From Terriglobales bacterium (GTDB taxonomy: Bacteria; Acidobacteriota; Terriglobia; Terriglobales; Acidobacteriaceae): a stretch of DNA of 64,000 nt. Every line of letters starts with the position of its first letter. Position 1 is the first letter of the stretch. The position numbers and the translations under genes were made by a program. Shown piece by piece: positions 17,524 to 25,150 of this stretch. The notes beneath the pieces are model-generated. The model was not told where the DNA came from, ran no database searches, and saw only the letters and a program-made list of their open reading frames with translations. The stretch is taken from positions 1 through 64,000 of the forward strand of contig JAICXB010000002.1 in NCBI GenBank assembly GCA_025980765.1. The letters are read 5' to 3'.

Positions 17524-18848
17524 CCGCGTTGCGCGCTAACCGGCGTGGAAAACGCTGGATTTCGCTCCATCAACTCGCGCAGTGCATTCAGCGTTCGTCG
17601 GGTGCTGCCGCGTCCGGCTTCGACAACTTTCCAGGCGCGAGATCCCAATTCAACGGCTTCTTGCGGCGCGCGCAAAAGATGAATGACGGTAGGCGTTAGC
17701 TCGGCAGCCGTGACGATCCTCAAGGCATCGTGGGCGGTAAACGCACGAACAATGTCGCGGAAATTTTCTGTATGCGGTCCCACCAGAATAGGCTTTGCGA
17801 ACTCCGCGGGCTCGAGCACATTATGGCCGCCACGCGCCGCCAGCGAGCCCCCAACAAAAGCGACATTCGCCAAGGCATACGCCGACGCAAGCTCGCCAAT
17901 GCTGTCGAGAAGCAGCACTCCGCCGCCGACCGGACTTGAGTCCCACAATGAACGTCGCCAGAAGCTCAGGCCGGAGGAACGCAATAGTTCCGCCACTGCA
18001 TCGAAGCGCTCCGGATGCCGCGGAGCCACGATCATCAAGACATCTCGAAATTCATTCAGCACAGCTTTGATGCAGGGAATGATGAGTTCTTCCTCTGATT
18101 CGACCGTGCTCCCGAAAATAACAATCTTTTGGTCCGGACGGGTCGCATGGCGTAAGGAACGCGAAAGCGCAGAGTCGGCGGGAGCCTTGACGTCAAACTT
18201 GAGATTTCCGCTTATCCGAACTCGTTCCGGCGCGGCGCCGATAGCGGTCAAACGCTCGCGGTCAGACTCGGTTTGGCAGAGATAGAGATCCACATTCTTC
18301 AGTACTCGTCGCAGCAGGGAACGAAAGCGGAGGTATCCGGGAAAAGAGCGATCGGAAATGCGCGCATTTACCACCGCAATAAGAGCGCCGTTCTGCTTCG
18401 TGAGCCGCAACAGGTTAGGCCAGAACTCGGTTTCCGCCAGTACCAGCACGCCAGGACGGAGTGCGCTGAGCACAGGCAAGATCGCGAAGGGCAGATCCAG
18501 TGGAAGATAGAAAACGTTCTGCACACCAAAGCGATCGCGGGCCAGCTTCTGTCCACTCAGAGTTGTGGTGGATATGAATATGCGATGTTCAGGGAACTGG
18601 GCCTTCAATCCGGCGATCACGCTGCCGGTCGCTAGAACTTCGCCAACCGAAACGGCATGGATCCAGATCGAAAGCTCGCCTGGCGAGGGCAGTTTCAATC
18701 GAACGGGTATCCGGCCAAATCGTTCCGCCAAGCCGGCCCGGTACTTGCCGGCACGCAACATGCCGATCAGCCAGTAAGGCATGCTCAGAATCAGGACAAG
18801 CACGTAGAGAACTGTATAAAGCAGATACATTCGTGAGTACAGACCCAT
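17520..18848 (-). CDS. waaA: 3-deoxy-D-manno-octulosonic acid (Kdo) transferase
   Basis: WaaA transfers Kdo from CMP-Kdo to lipid A precursor on the inner membrane. The 442-residue protein has an N-terminal membrane anchor (LYTVLYVLVLILSMPYWLIG), the segment SIWIHAVSVGEVLATGSVI with the catalytic Glu, FISTTTLSGQKLARDRFG, and the C-terminal GT-B half with IVAPRHPERFD and FVGGSLAARGGHNVLEPAEF. It heads the minus-strand envelope operon. About 117 bases upstream separate it from the divergent CPBP protease gene. Confidence 0.96.
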   Translation of the reverse strand: MGLYSRMYLLYTVLYVLVLILSMPYWLIGMLRAGKYRAGLAERFGRIPVRLKLPSPGELSIWIHAVSVGEVLATGSVIAGLKAQFPEHRIFISTTTLSGQKLARDRFGVQNVFYLPLDLPFAILPVLSALRPGVLVLAETEFWPNLLRLTKQNGALIAVVNARISDRSFPGYLRFRSLLRRVLKNVDLYLCQTESDRERLTAIGAAPERVRISGNLKFDVKAPADSALSRSLRHATRPDQKIVIFGSTVESEEELIIPCIKAVLNEFRDVLMIVAPRHPERFDAVAELLRSSGLSFWRRSLWDSSPVGGGVLLLDSIGELASAYALANVAFVGGSLAARGGHNVLEPAEFAKPILVGPHTENFRDIVRAFTAHDALRIVTAAELTPTVIHLLRAPQEAVELGSRAWKVVEAGRGSTRRTLNALRELMERNPAFSTPVSAQRG

Positions 18849-18965
18849 TGTATTGGAACGATTGCTTCGCGACCGGGGATCGTGCCCTGAGGCTTGTATG
18901 GCACAACCTGCTCTGACAATTTCTCCAGTGGATTTTTTGCGTTACACTCGTCTGCCGAGGCGCCC

Positions 18966-19853
18966 ATGGTCAAGAAATCTCACGTAGTCACGTACGTTGT
19001 TCTGGTCGCGCTTTTTAGTCTGCCCTGGTACCTGCTCTTTATTCATACCGGCGATCTGGGAATCGGACGCGGTCTGGCGGTGCATTTCCTCATGTGGTGC
19101 CCGTGCCTGGCTGCGCTGCTCACCTGCCGCATCTCCGGATTGCGGATTGCCACGCTGGGATTTTGCTGGCCAAAGATGCGCTACATCGGACTCGGATATG
19201 GGCTACCCGTTCTATACGCGCTGCTGGCCTATGTTCCGTTTTGGGTTGCAGTAAAGGGCAGCTTCAATATTCAGGGATTTACGAACTTGAGCACCGAATC
19301 GCTGAAGCTGCACACCTCATCCGGCGCACTGCTGCTCAATCTTTTCCTACTGCTGACCTACGGCGTTGTTGCCGGCACCGCCTCGGGGCTCGGGGAAGAG
19401 ATTGGATGGCGTGGGTTTCTCTTTCCCTCGCTTTACAAGCTGGGTCCAACATTCGCCGCGATTTTGATTTCCGGGATCATCTGGGGATTGTGGCACTATC
19501 CTGGAATTCTCGGTGCTAATTACAACTCTGGCGGACCAGTGTGGGTGGCGCTCGTGTGTTTCACCTGGATGGTCATCTCCGGAGCAGCAATTTTCGGTTG
19601 GCTGCGCATAAAATCTGGTTCGGTATGGCCGGCGGCGATCGCGCACGGCAGCCACAACCTGTTCATCCAGGCGATCTGCGACGGAATCACTCGCCACTCG
19701 AAGACTGCGGCGGTGTGGACCACGGAATTTGGTGTGCTTCTGGCGATCACGACCACGATCGTGGCGCTGGTCTGTTGGCTGAAGTATCCGCCACAGCGCG
19801 ACAATGCTCGCGCCGCCTTATTCGAGCGTCAGCCTGAGGTGGTCTGGCAATGA
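18966..19853 (+). CDS. CPBP-family intramembrane metalloprotease
   Basis: This is a multi-pass membrane protein of about 295 residues of the Abi/CAAX-protease (CPBP) family. Motif 1 is GLGEEIGWRGFLFPSL with the EE pair and the following Arg. Motif 2 is GIIWGLWHYPGIL with the His, and a third His lies in AIAHGSHNLFIQA. These residues bind zinc and activate water in the family. Substrates are rarely known. The ATG at 18966 is preferred because GAGG precedes it by 5 bases and it leads straight into the first helix; an ATG at 18894 would add 24 non-hydrophobic residues. Confidence 0.9.
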   Translation: MVKKSHVVTYVVLVALFSLPWYLLFIHTGDLGIGRGLAVHFLMWCPCLAALLTCRISGLRIATLGFCWPKMRYIGLGYGLPVLYALLAYVPFWVAVKGSFNIQGFTNLSTESLKLHTSSGALLLNLFLLLTYGVVAGTASGLGEEIGWRGFLFPSLYKLGPTFAAILISGIIWGLWHYPGILGANYNSGGPVWVALVCFTWMVISGAAIFGWLRIKSGSVWPAAIAHGSHNLFIQAICDGITRHSKTAAVWTTEFGVLLAITTTIVALVCWLKYPPQRDNARAALFERQPEVVWQ

Positions 19854-19874
19854 GGTATTGCGGCCCGGCCGCTT

Positions 19875-20471
19875 TCAATTTTCTGTGAGTGACGGGTGCT
19901 TAGCGGGCGCCCTCCTGCCCGCTTCGCGCTCAAGCTTGCGGATCCAACGCAGCTCGGTGCGAAACTGGTCGATTATGAGCGAAATCATCCATACAGCCTC
20001 GTGAAAGCGGTGCCCGACTTCGGCGAGCACTGAGCGCAAGGTTTCCTGCTCGCGAACGAGTTCCGATTCGAGAAAGTCGCGACGCCTCTGCAGTTGACGC
20101 CAAAACGTATCCGGACTCGCTTGCCACGACAATGCCAACCAGGTGAGGAATGGCGGGCGCTCGCGTTGCGTGGCCCATTCGCAGTCGTCCAATGCCGTCG
20201 AAAGAGCGTGACGGCCTTTCGCAGTAGTAGCAAAGACGCTGCGCTCTGGCCCTGTCACTGGGTCCTGATCTTCAGCGGCACGGATTAGACCCAGTCGCGC
20301 CAGCTTTTCCAGCGAGTAATAAACCTGCGGACGCGAGATGCCGGCCCAGTCGCGAATTTCGCGGCGTTCCAATTCGAGATTGGCCTGATAACCATGCATC
20401 GGCCGCTCCGCCAGCAAGCTCAGCAATACGAGATCGGGAGTGGTGAGATGCGCCCGCTTACTTGTGGGCAT
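19875..20471 (-). CDS. PadR-family transcriptional regulator
   Basis: This is a regulator of about 198 residues. The N-terminal winged helix reads TTPDLVLLSLLAERPMHGYQ, then SRPQVYYSLEKLARLGLIRA, the standard PadR layout. A longer C-terminal PadR_C-like helical part (DFLESELVREQETLRSVLAE) should mediate dimerisation. I place the start at ATG 20471; further upstream the frame only overlaps the Cdd1-like gene. The two genes overlap by 14 bases and are probably co-transcribed. A perfect palindrome at 20786-20802, upstream of the operon, is its best candidate operator. Confidence 0.9.
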   Translation of the reverse strand: MPTSKRAHLTTPDLVLLSLLAERPMHGYQANLELERREIRDWAGISRPQVYYSLEKLARLGLIRAAEDQDPVTGPERSVFATTAKGRHALSTALDDCEWATQRERPPFLTWLALSWQASPDTFWRQLQRRRDFLESELVREQETLRSVLAEVGHRFHEAVWMISLIIDQFRTELRWIRKLEREAGRRAPAKHPSLTEN

Positions 20472-20739
20472 CTGCAGCCTTTCTCTTCCGGCTCCAATAC
20501 CACCATTGACATTGCTGCGGCGGAAGCAAGGGATCGCGGGCTTGCGCCACCGCCGCCGAAAACACATCGAGAACGCATGGATCCTGGCGTTCGCCGGTTA
20601 TGCGGCATAGCCGCTTGTACATCTTTACTGGCTCTTGCCGCGCCAGGCCATCCACGCTCTTAACGTCCAGCAACTCGAAATCGCGCAGCATCGCCGGCCC
20701 TACTGAGATCAGGTCCTGTAACTTTCGTCCCGCTTTCAT
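20458..20739 (-). CDS. Cdd1-like helix-hairpin-helix protein
   Basis: This 93-residue protein matches the Cdd1 / pathogenicity-locus family. A helix-hairpin-helix region reads DLISVGPAMLRDFELLDVKS with VDGLARQEPVKMYKRLC. The family tail follows: TGERQDPCVLDVFSAAVAQA and a Trp-rich end (QCQWWYWSR). HhH proteins usually bind DNA non-specifically; the function of Cdd1 proteins is not established. The start has AAGGAG at 8-base spacing. It is the first gene of a two-gene operon with PadR, divergent from the VOC gene. Confidence 0.82.
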   Translation of the reverse strand: MKAGRKLQDLISVGPAMLRDFELLDVKSVDGLARQEPVKMYKRLCRITGERQDPCVLDVFSAAVAQARDPLLPPQQCQWWYWSRKRKAADAHK

Positions 20740-20785
20740 TTCGTAATCTCCTTGACGGCTTCCGCAGAGAAGCGTAGCGTGGCAC

Positions 20786-20802
20786 TAGTCTAAATCAGAC
20801 TA
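20786..20802. promoter_or_regulatory. Perfect palindrome, candidate PadR operator
   Basis: The 17-base sequence TAGTCTAAATCAGACTA is an inverted repeat of TAGTCT with a 5-base centre. It lies 46 bases before the Cdd1-like start and 26 bases before the VOC start, where it could overlap promoters in both directions. PadR-type dimers bind such palindromes, and a PadR gene is in the adjacent operon. Binding is inferred. Confidence 0.6.
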
Positions 20803-20828
20803 CATCGACATTGCAAGGAGAATTGGAC

Positions 20829-21311
20829 ATGCAAACCACTGCGGTGATGTTTCTGGCGTCGGCGCTGTTTTCAGCCTCGATGTTTGCGAGCGCGGCAGAT
20901 GAGGGGAAGCCGGCGGTCGCGCGAGTAAAGCGAATCACTCCGGTTCTGTACGTTTCTGAAGTTGAGCCTTGTGTGAAGTTCTGGCTGGAGCGGATGGGCT
21001 TCGAACCAGGAGCGCAGGTGCCGGATGGCGACAAACTGGCTTTTGCGATCGTGCAGAAAGGCGATGTGGAACTGATGTATCAAAGCTATGCCAGCGCTGC
21101 GAAGGACGCGGGATCAGCGGCGGAGAAAGTGACTCCACAAGGTTCGACATTTCTCTATGTGGAAGTCGACGACCTTGATCGAGTATTGGCCGCCATGCGG
21201 GGCATCGAGCTAGTTCAGCCGGTCCACACGACGTTCTATGGAATGAAGGAGTTCATCGTCAAAGATCCCGGAGGACATCTGGTGACATTTGCGCAGCCGG
21301 TACAGAAGTGA
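20829..21311 (+). CDS. Exported VOC-superfamily (glyoxalase-like) protein
   Basis: This protein of about 160 residues has a signal peptide (TAVMFLASALFSASMFASAA), then one VOC module. The module begins KRITPVLYVSEVEPCVKFWL with ERMGFEPGAQVPDGDKLAFA and ends STFLYVEVDDLDRVLAAM and FIVKDPGGHLVTFAQP. VOC proteins include glyoxalases, dioxygenases and drug-binding proteins. One module implies a dimer or a small binding protein. The ATG at 20829 has AAGGAG at 8-base spacing. Periplasmic export is unusual for this superfamily. It is divergent from the Cdd1-PadR operon. Confidence 0.85.
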   Translation: MQTTAVMFLASALFSASMFASAADEGKPAVARVKRITPVLYVSEVEPCVKFWLERMGFEPGAQVPDGDKLAFAIVQKGDVELMYQSYASAAKDAGSAAEKVTPQGSTFLYVEVDDLDRVLAAMRGIELVQPVHTTFYGMKEFIVKDPGGHLVTFAQPVQK

Positions 21312-21345
21312 TGCTGTTATAACCAGTTAAAAGGACCACAGAAAC

Positions 21346-21366
21346 AGGCGGGCGATCAGCCCGCCT
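21346..21366 (+). terminator. Hairpin downstream of the VOC gene
   Basis: AGGCGGGC (21346-21353) and GCCCGCCT (21359-21366) form a perfect 8-bp GC-rich stem with a 5-base loop, 35 bases after the VOC stop. No T run follows, so it may slow or partly terminate transcription rather than act as a classical intrinsic terminator. Confidence 0.4.
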
Positions 21367-21559
21367 CTACCGGCATGGGTTCTTGACTTACGAAAAATCC
21401 AACTGGTGGCCGAACGAGCTTGCAACGAGAGAACCCTGTGCGCACCGCGCACATTCGGTCTAAGCGACCAGAAGCCCCCAAGGTGAGGATATGTCCTGTC
21501 CTGCACTCTGCAAGAGCCTATAACCGCCATCTCGCGAAAGCCCTGATCCCGGATTGATC

Positions 21560-23509
21560 CTACTTTGCCGGCTTCAGGTACTTGTCAAACCATTCCACTG
21601 TGCGGTTCATCGCATCGATCTGGTCTTCGCGCTTAGCGAAGCCGTGGCCTTCATTGGGATAGTAATGGACATCTACCGTGCGGCCTTCTTTTTTCAAGAT
21701 CTCCACCACCTGCTCGGCTTCCTCTTTTGGGACGCGGGGATCATTTTCACCCTGCAGCACCAGCAGCGGGGCCTTCTCATCGCGAATGTACTTGAGCGGG
21801 GAGTCGTCTTCGTAGATCTTGCGATCGGTCTGCGGATCGCCGAGGAGACCCTTCTCATATTGGACCAGGAACGCGTCTTCGTGCTGCAGCATGGTGAGCC
21901 AATTAATGATGCCGTACTCTTCCACCGCCGCGGCCCACACTTCGGGCGTCTTGCCGATGGCCATGAGCGTCATGTATCCGCCGTAAGAACCGCCGGTGAT
22001 GCCAATCTTCTTCGGGCTGGCGTAGCCGCTGGCCTCGAGGAACTTCGCGGCATACACTTCGTCCTGCAGATCGCCTCCGCCGAGGTCCTTGATATTGCCC
22101 TCCTGAAATTTCTTTCCGTAACCGGTCGAGCCGCGCACGTTGGGTGCGATGCAGATGTATCCGCGTGAAGCCAGCGTGGCCGCCTCTCGATTGAAGTAAT
22201 CGACGGTCTGTCCCGTTGGGCCACCATGGGGCAGCACGACCGCCGCATTGCTGCCATCGCGCTTTAAGTTGAACGGCATCCACGCAAAGGCGCTGATCAT
22301 GGCTCCATCGAAGCTCTTGTAGTGGACTAGTTGCGACTGCGGCAGCAGGTCAGCTGAGATGCTCGCGCCGGCGGAATGTGTGAGTTGCTTTCCTTGTTGA
22401 GAAGCGATGGAGTAGTCCCAAATGTCATTCGGACGACGGGAGCTCTGATGATCGAGGAGCAACTGGCGTCCGTCAGGCGAAAATGGAGACGGATTTCCCG
22501 CAAAGCCCGTGAGCCCTTCCGGCATCTTCAGCGCCTCAGATTTTCCAGTGGCAGTGTTGCCGAGAAAGGCCTGGGTGCGCCCATCCTGATTGATGGTGTA
22601 AGTAAAGCTCTTGCCATCCGGAGAAAAATGATCCGGAGAGGCCTCCCATTGCGTGTCCGTTACCCAGCGGATCTTCTTGCTGGCCACATCGAGCAGACCG
22701 ACGTTATCATAGCCGGCCTTGCGATTGGAGCCGAACAGAACCGTCTTGCCGTCCGGCGAGATGTGAGTCGCCATATTCATCTGATCGCCGGAGTGCTCGG
22801 TCAAATTTTCCAGTTTGCCATTGTCAACATCGATGAGGTACACGTCGCCGTTGGTGAAGGAAGCCTTCAGCCGGTTGGCCACCAGCGATTTCCCATCTTG
22901 GGACCAGCCGGCCAGCGTCCAGCGCTCGTCCTGTTCCTTTTCATTGGTGAGATTGCGGACCTGATGCGTCTTCCAGTCAAAAACCGCAACGTCGTACACC
23001 GGCGATTGCTTCGGTTTGTAAGAGATCGCGATTTTGCTTCCATCGGGAGACCACAGCGGACTGCTCTCGGCAATATTGTCGGTATTGGTCAGATCCTGTG
23101 ACTCGCCACCCTGCGCAGGCACAGCGTAGAGGTCCCAAATCTCATTCCCTCCTTTATCCTGAGCGTAGACGATCCACTTGCCGTCCGGAGACCATGCCGC
23201 TCCGTTCTGGCGATCGTCGGATTTCACCAGCTGCATGGCGTCGCTTCCGTCCGCGTGCATCGTCCACAGGTTGTTTCGCCCACTGGCATTGCTGTTGAAT
23301 ACGATCTCTTGGCCATTCGGTGACCAGGCGCCCCCGCCCACCGAAAGCGTCTTGTAAAGATCGTCGACCGGAACCGGTTTCGCTGCCGGATTGGATTGCG
23401 AGTTGAGGCTCTTCGGATTGGTTACTGTCCGACTGTCAGGGCCGGAACTCGCGGCTGCAGCGATACATGTGAGCGACAGCAGGAGAACAGAAGAGATCAG
23501 GAGCTTCAT
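21560..23509 (-). CDS. S9-family prolyl oligopeptidase-like serine peptidase
   Basis: This is an exported peptidase of about 649 residues. A signal peptide (MKLLISSVLLLSLTCIAAAA) is followed by a beta-propeller of PD40/WD40-like repeats (GAWSPNGQEIVFNSNASG, AWSPDGKWIVYAQDKGG, LWSPDGSKIAISYKPKQ). The alpha/beta hydrolase domain shows the nucleophile in GITGGSYGGYMTLMAIG, the Asp in QGENDPRVPKEE and the His in YPNEGHGFAKRED. S9 enzymes cut short peptides, often after Pro or hydrophobic residues. The start at 23509 has GGAGGG upstream; a farther ATG at 23632 reads through the repeat region and is not credible. Confidence 0.94.
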   Translation of the reverse strand: MKLLISSVLLLSLTCIAAAASSGPDSRTVTNPKSLNSQSNPAAKPVPVDDLYKTLSVGGGAWSPNGQEIVFNSNASGRNNLWTMHADGSDAMQLVKSDDRQNGAAWSPDGKWIVYAQDKGGNEIWDLYAVPAQGGESQDLTNTDNIAESSPLWSPDGSKIAISYKPKQSPVYDVAVFDWKTHQVRNLTNEKEQDERWTLAGWSQDGKSLVANRLKASFTNGDVYLIDVDNGKLENLTEHSGDQMNMATHISPDGKTVLFGSNRKAGYDNVGLLDVASKKIRWVTDTQWEASPDHFSPDGKSFTYTINQDGRTQAFLGNTATGKSEALKMPEGLTGFAGNPSPFSPDGRQLLLDHQSSRRPNDIWDYSIASQQGKQLTHSAGASISADLLPQSQLVHYKSFDGAMISAFAWMPFNLKRDGSNAAVVLPHGGPTGQTVDYFNREAATLASRGYICIAPNVRGSTGYGKKFQEGNIKDLGGGDLQDEVYAAKFLEASGYASPKKIGITGGSYGGYMTLMAIGKTPEVWAAAVEEYGIINWLTMLQHEDAFLVQYEKGLLGDPQTDRKIYEDDSPLKYIRDEKAPLLVLQGENDPRVPKEEAEQVVEILKKEGRTVDVHYYPNEGHGFAKREDQIDAMNRTVEWFDKYLKPAK

Positions 23510-23577
23510 GCCAGGTACCCTCCAAAAAAGACTTAACAAAATACCAAAAATGCAGCGGGATGACACGAAAGGCCGGA

Positions 23578-23751
23578 TCACCACGAAGACACGGAGAACA
23601 CGGAGGAAAGAAAAAGGCGTTTCAAGTTTCAAGTCTCGGGTTTAGCTCAGCCGATCTGCTAGCCGTTGTTTCAGTGGACAGTTTTTGCTCGAAACTTGAA
23701 ACCTGAAACTCGAAACGCTGTTCTCTGTGCCTCCGCGCCCCATGGTGAAAT
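23578..23751. repeat. Double inverted-repeat pair (CACGGAG plus GTTTCAAGTTTC)
   Basis: The left arm (23578-23643) carries CACGGAG-type units and then GTTTCAAGTTTCAAG. The right arm (23688-23751) repeats both in inverse order and orientation: CTTGAAACCTGAAACTCGAA, then TCTGTGCCTCCGCGCCCCAT. About 44 bases lie between. It occupies the gap between the S9 peptidase start and the end of the upstream glycosyltransferase. Confidence 0.78.
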
Positions 23752-23768
23752 AAGGTGGTTGAAGCGAA

Positions 23769-25148
23769 TCAGCCGGCTGCCTGCAGGGGAATCAATTGCG
23801 GCTTGGGAGTTGTGCCGTCGCCGCTCTTGCGCCGAGTGAAAGCCAGACGATACACCGCATCGTACTGCGCGGCGACGGCTTCGCTGCCGCGAGTTGCGAG
23901 GCAATGCTGCCGACCCGAGCGGCCAAGAGCTTCACGAAATCCGGCGTTCCGGGCGAGAAACAGCGCGCGATGTGCGATGTCTTCGATATCACCGGCGCGA
24001 AACCAGAGGCAGCCGCGGCCATCGCTACTGAACTCGCGATGCGCCTCGACATCGGCAGCCAGCAATGCACGCCCTCGGGCCTGTGCCTCCAAAGCGGGAA
24101 GCAGGGGCAATTCAGGATTGCCTGCATCGAAGGTCTCGGACGGACGGCTGTGCTCGGTGTCGCAGATAACGATATCCGCCGATTCCAAGGCGCGGGTTTG
24201 CCAGCACTCTTCGAGCACCTTCACGAAGGGCGCGAGCTTGCAAGCCGACGCGAGTTGCTGGACATCTGCAGACAAGTGCGGGCCCGCGAGGATAATGAAT
24301 TTCACCTCGCGGCAGCCCTGGCGCACCACCGAGAGCACGCGCATCCAGCGCTGCATTGCGTCGCGCGCTTGCCACAGTTCAGTGGTGGACAAACTTGGGA
24401 CCGCGAATACGGTGGTTTCGGACCCTGCGCCCACGAACTGCCTCAGCCAATCCTGATTGGGGGTGGACTCAAGCATTTCTACGCTCAGCGGCTCAGGAAT
24501 GCAGAATAGTTGCTCGGCATTTACGCCTCGTGCAATACAGGCATCGCGCCGCACACGGGTGTGCACAACAACGGCAGCGGCACGGGTGAGGACGAACTGT
24601 TCAGCCACACGGAATGAGCGCGCCAACCAGGAGTTTCCCTCGCAGGAGCCATTCCTTGCGGCTATCTTCTCCACCGGCTCGCGCATTTGGTAAACCACTG
24701 CAGAGGAGGCGCGGACCGCGGCCATGCCCGCAGCAAACGAGTGCGCATGAACCATCTCGGCAAAAGTCTCGACCGAGCTTTCGTTAAGCAGTTTGCGCCA
24801 TTCCCGGACATGGCTCCAGGCCTGGAGAAGTGCGATCGGCTTTGCGGACTCACGCCGGTGCTCGCCAAGAAAATATCGCGCTGGTCCAAACCCAGCCGGT
24901 GTCAACAATTGCGGACGCATGCCGATGGCAAGTTGTCCCTCGACCAGCGGCAAAACATCGCGGGCTTGCTCACAGGCGTGCACCACGTTCCAAGGAAATC
25001 GGGTGATCGGGTCATCGGATGATCGGGCCAAGGGCAATCGTGTGATCGGGTCATCGGCTGATTGGATGTGAGAATCAAAAGTTGCTAAGCGGGCAAATGC
25101 TTTTCCTTCGCCCGATGATCCGATGGCCCGATCACCCGATCTGATCAT
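23769..25148 (-). CDS. Glycosyltransferase, GT4-like, with repeat-encoded N-terminus
   Basis: This 459-residue protein resembles GT-B glycosyltransferases of family 4. The conserved part starts at about residue 55 with VVHACEQARDVLPLVEGQLA, and continues through MVHAHSFAAGMAAV, VVVHTRVRRDACIARGV and a C-terminal half with PELPLLPALEAQARGRALLA. The first 54 residues include the duplicated DDPITRLP / DDPITRFP and come from an ATCGGG-type DNA repeat; an alternative GTG start at 24986 would remove them. The ATG at 25148 overlaps the stop of the cyclase gene by 4 bases. The acceptor is unknown; linkage to a GGDEF protein hints at exopolysaccharide. Confidence 0.72.
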   Translation of the reverse strand: MIRSGDRAIGSSGEGKAFARLATFDSHIQSADDPITRLPLARSSDDPITRFPWNVVHACEQARDVLPLVEGQLAIGMRPQLLTPAGFGPARYFLGEHRRESAKPIALLQAWSHVREWRKLLNESSVETFAEMVHAHSFAAGMAAVRASSAVVYQMREPVEKIAARNGSCEGNSWLARSFRVAEQFVLTRAAAVVVHTRVRRDACIARGVNAEQLFCIPEPLSVEMLESTPNQDWLRQFVGAGSETTVFAVPSLSTTELWQARDAMQRWMRVLSVVRQGCREVKFIILAGPHLSADVQQLASACKLAPFVKVLEECWQTRALESADIVICDTEHSRPSETFDAGNPELPLLPALEAQARGRALLAADVEAHREFSSDGRGCLWFRAGDIEDIAHRALFLARNAGFREALGRSGRQHCLATRGSEAVAAQYDAVYRLAFTRRKSGDGTTPKPQLIPLQAAG

Positions 25149-25150
25149 CC
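24998..25150. repeat. ATCGGGTGATCGGG inverted-repeat pair
   Basis: The left arm (24998-25066) is a run of units such as ATCGGGTGATCGGGTCATCG. The right arm (25109-25150) is its inverse (CGATGGCCCGATCACCCGAT). Both arms lie inside the N-terminal codons of the glycosyltransferase, and the right arm holds its start and the stop of the cyclase gene. A second pair is at 57661-57752. Confidence 0.8.

Noticed and set aside
24998-25150. Transposon ends
   Set aside because: No transposase or target-site duplication is visible. The arms are low-complexity units of unequal length rather than defined terminal repeats.
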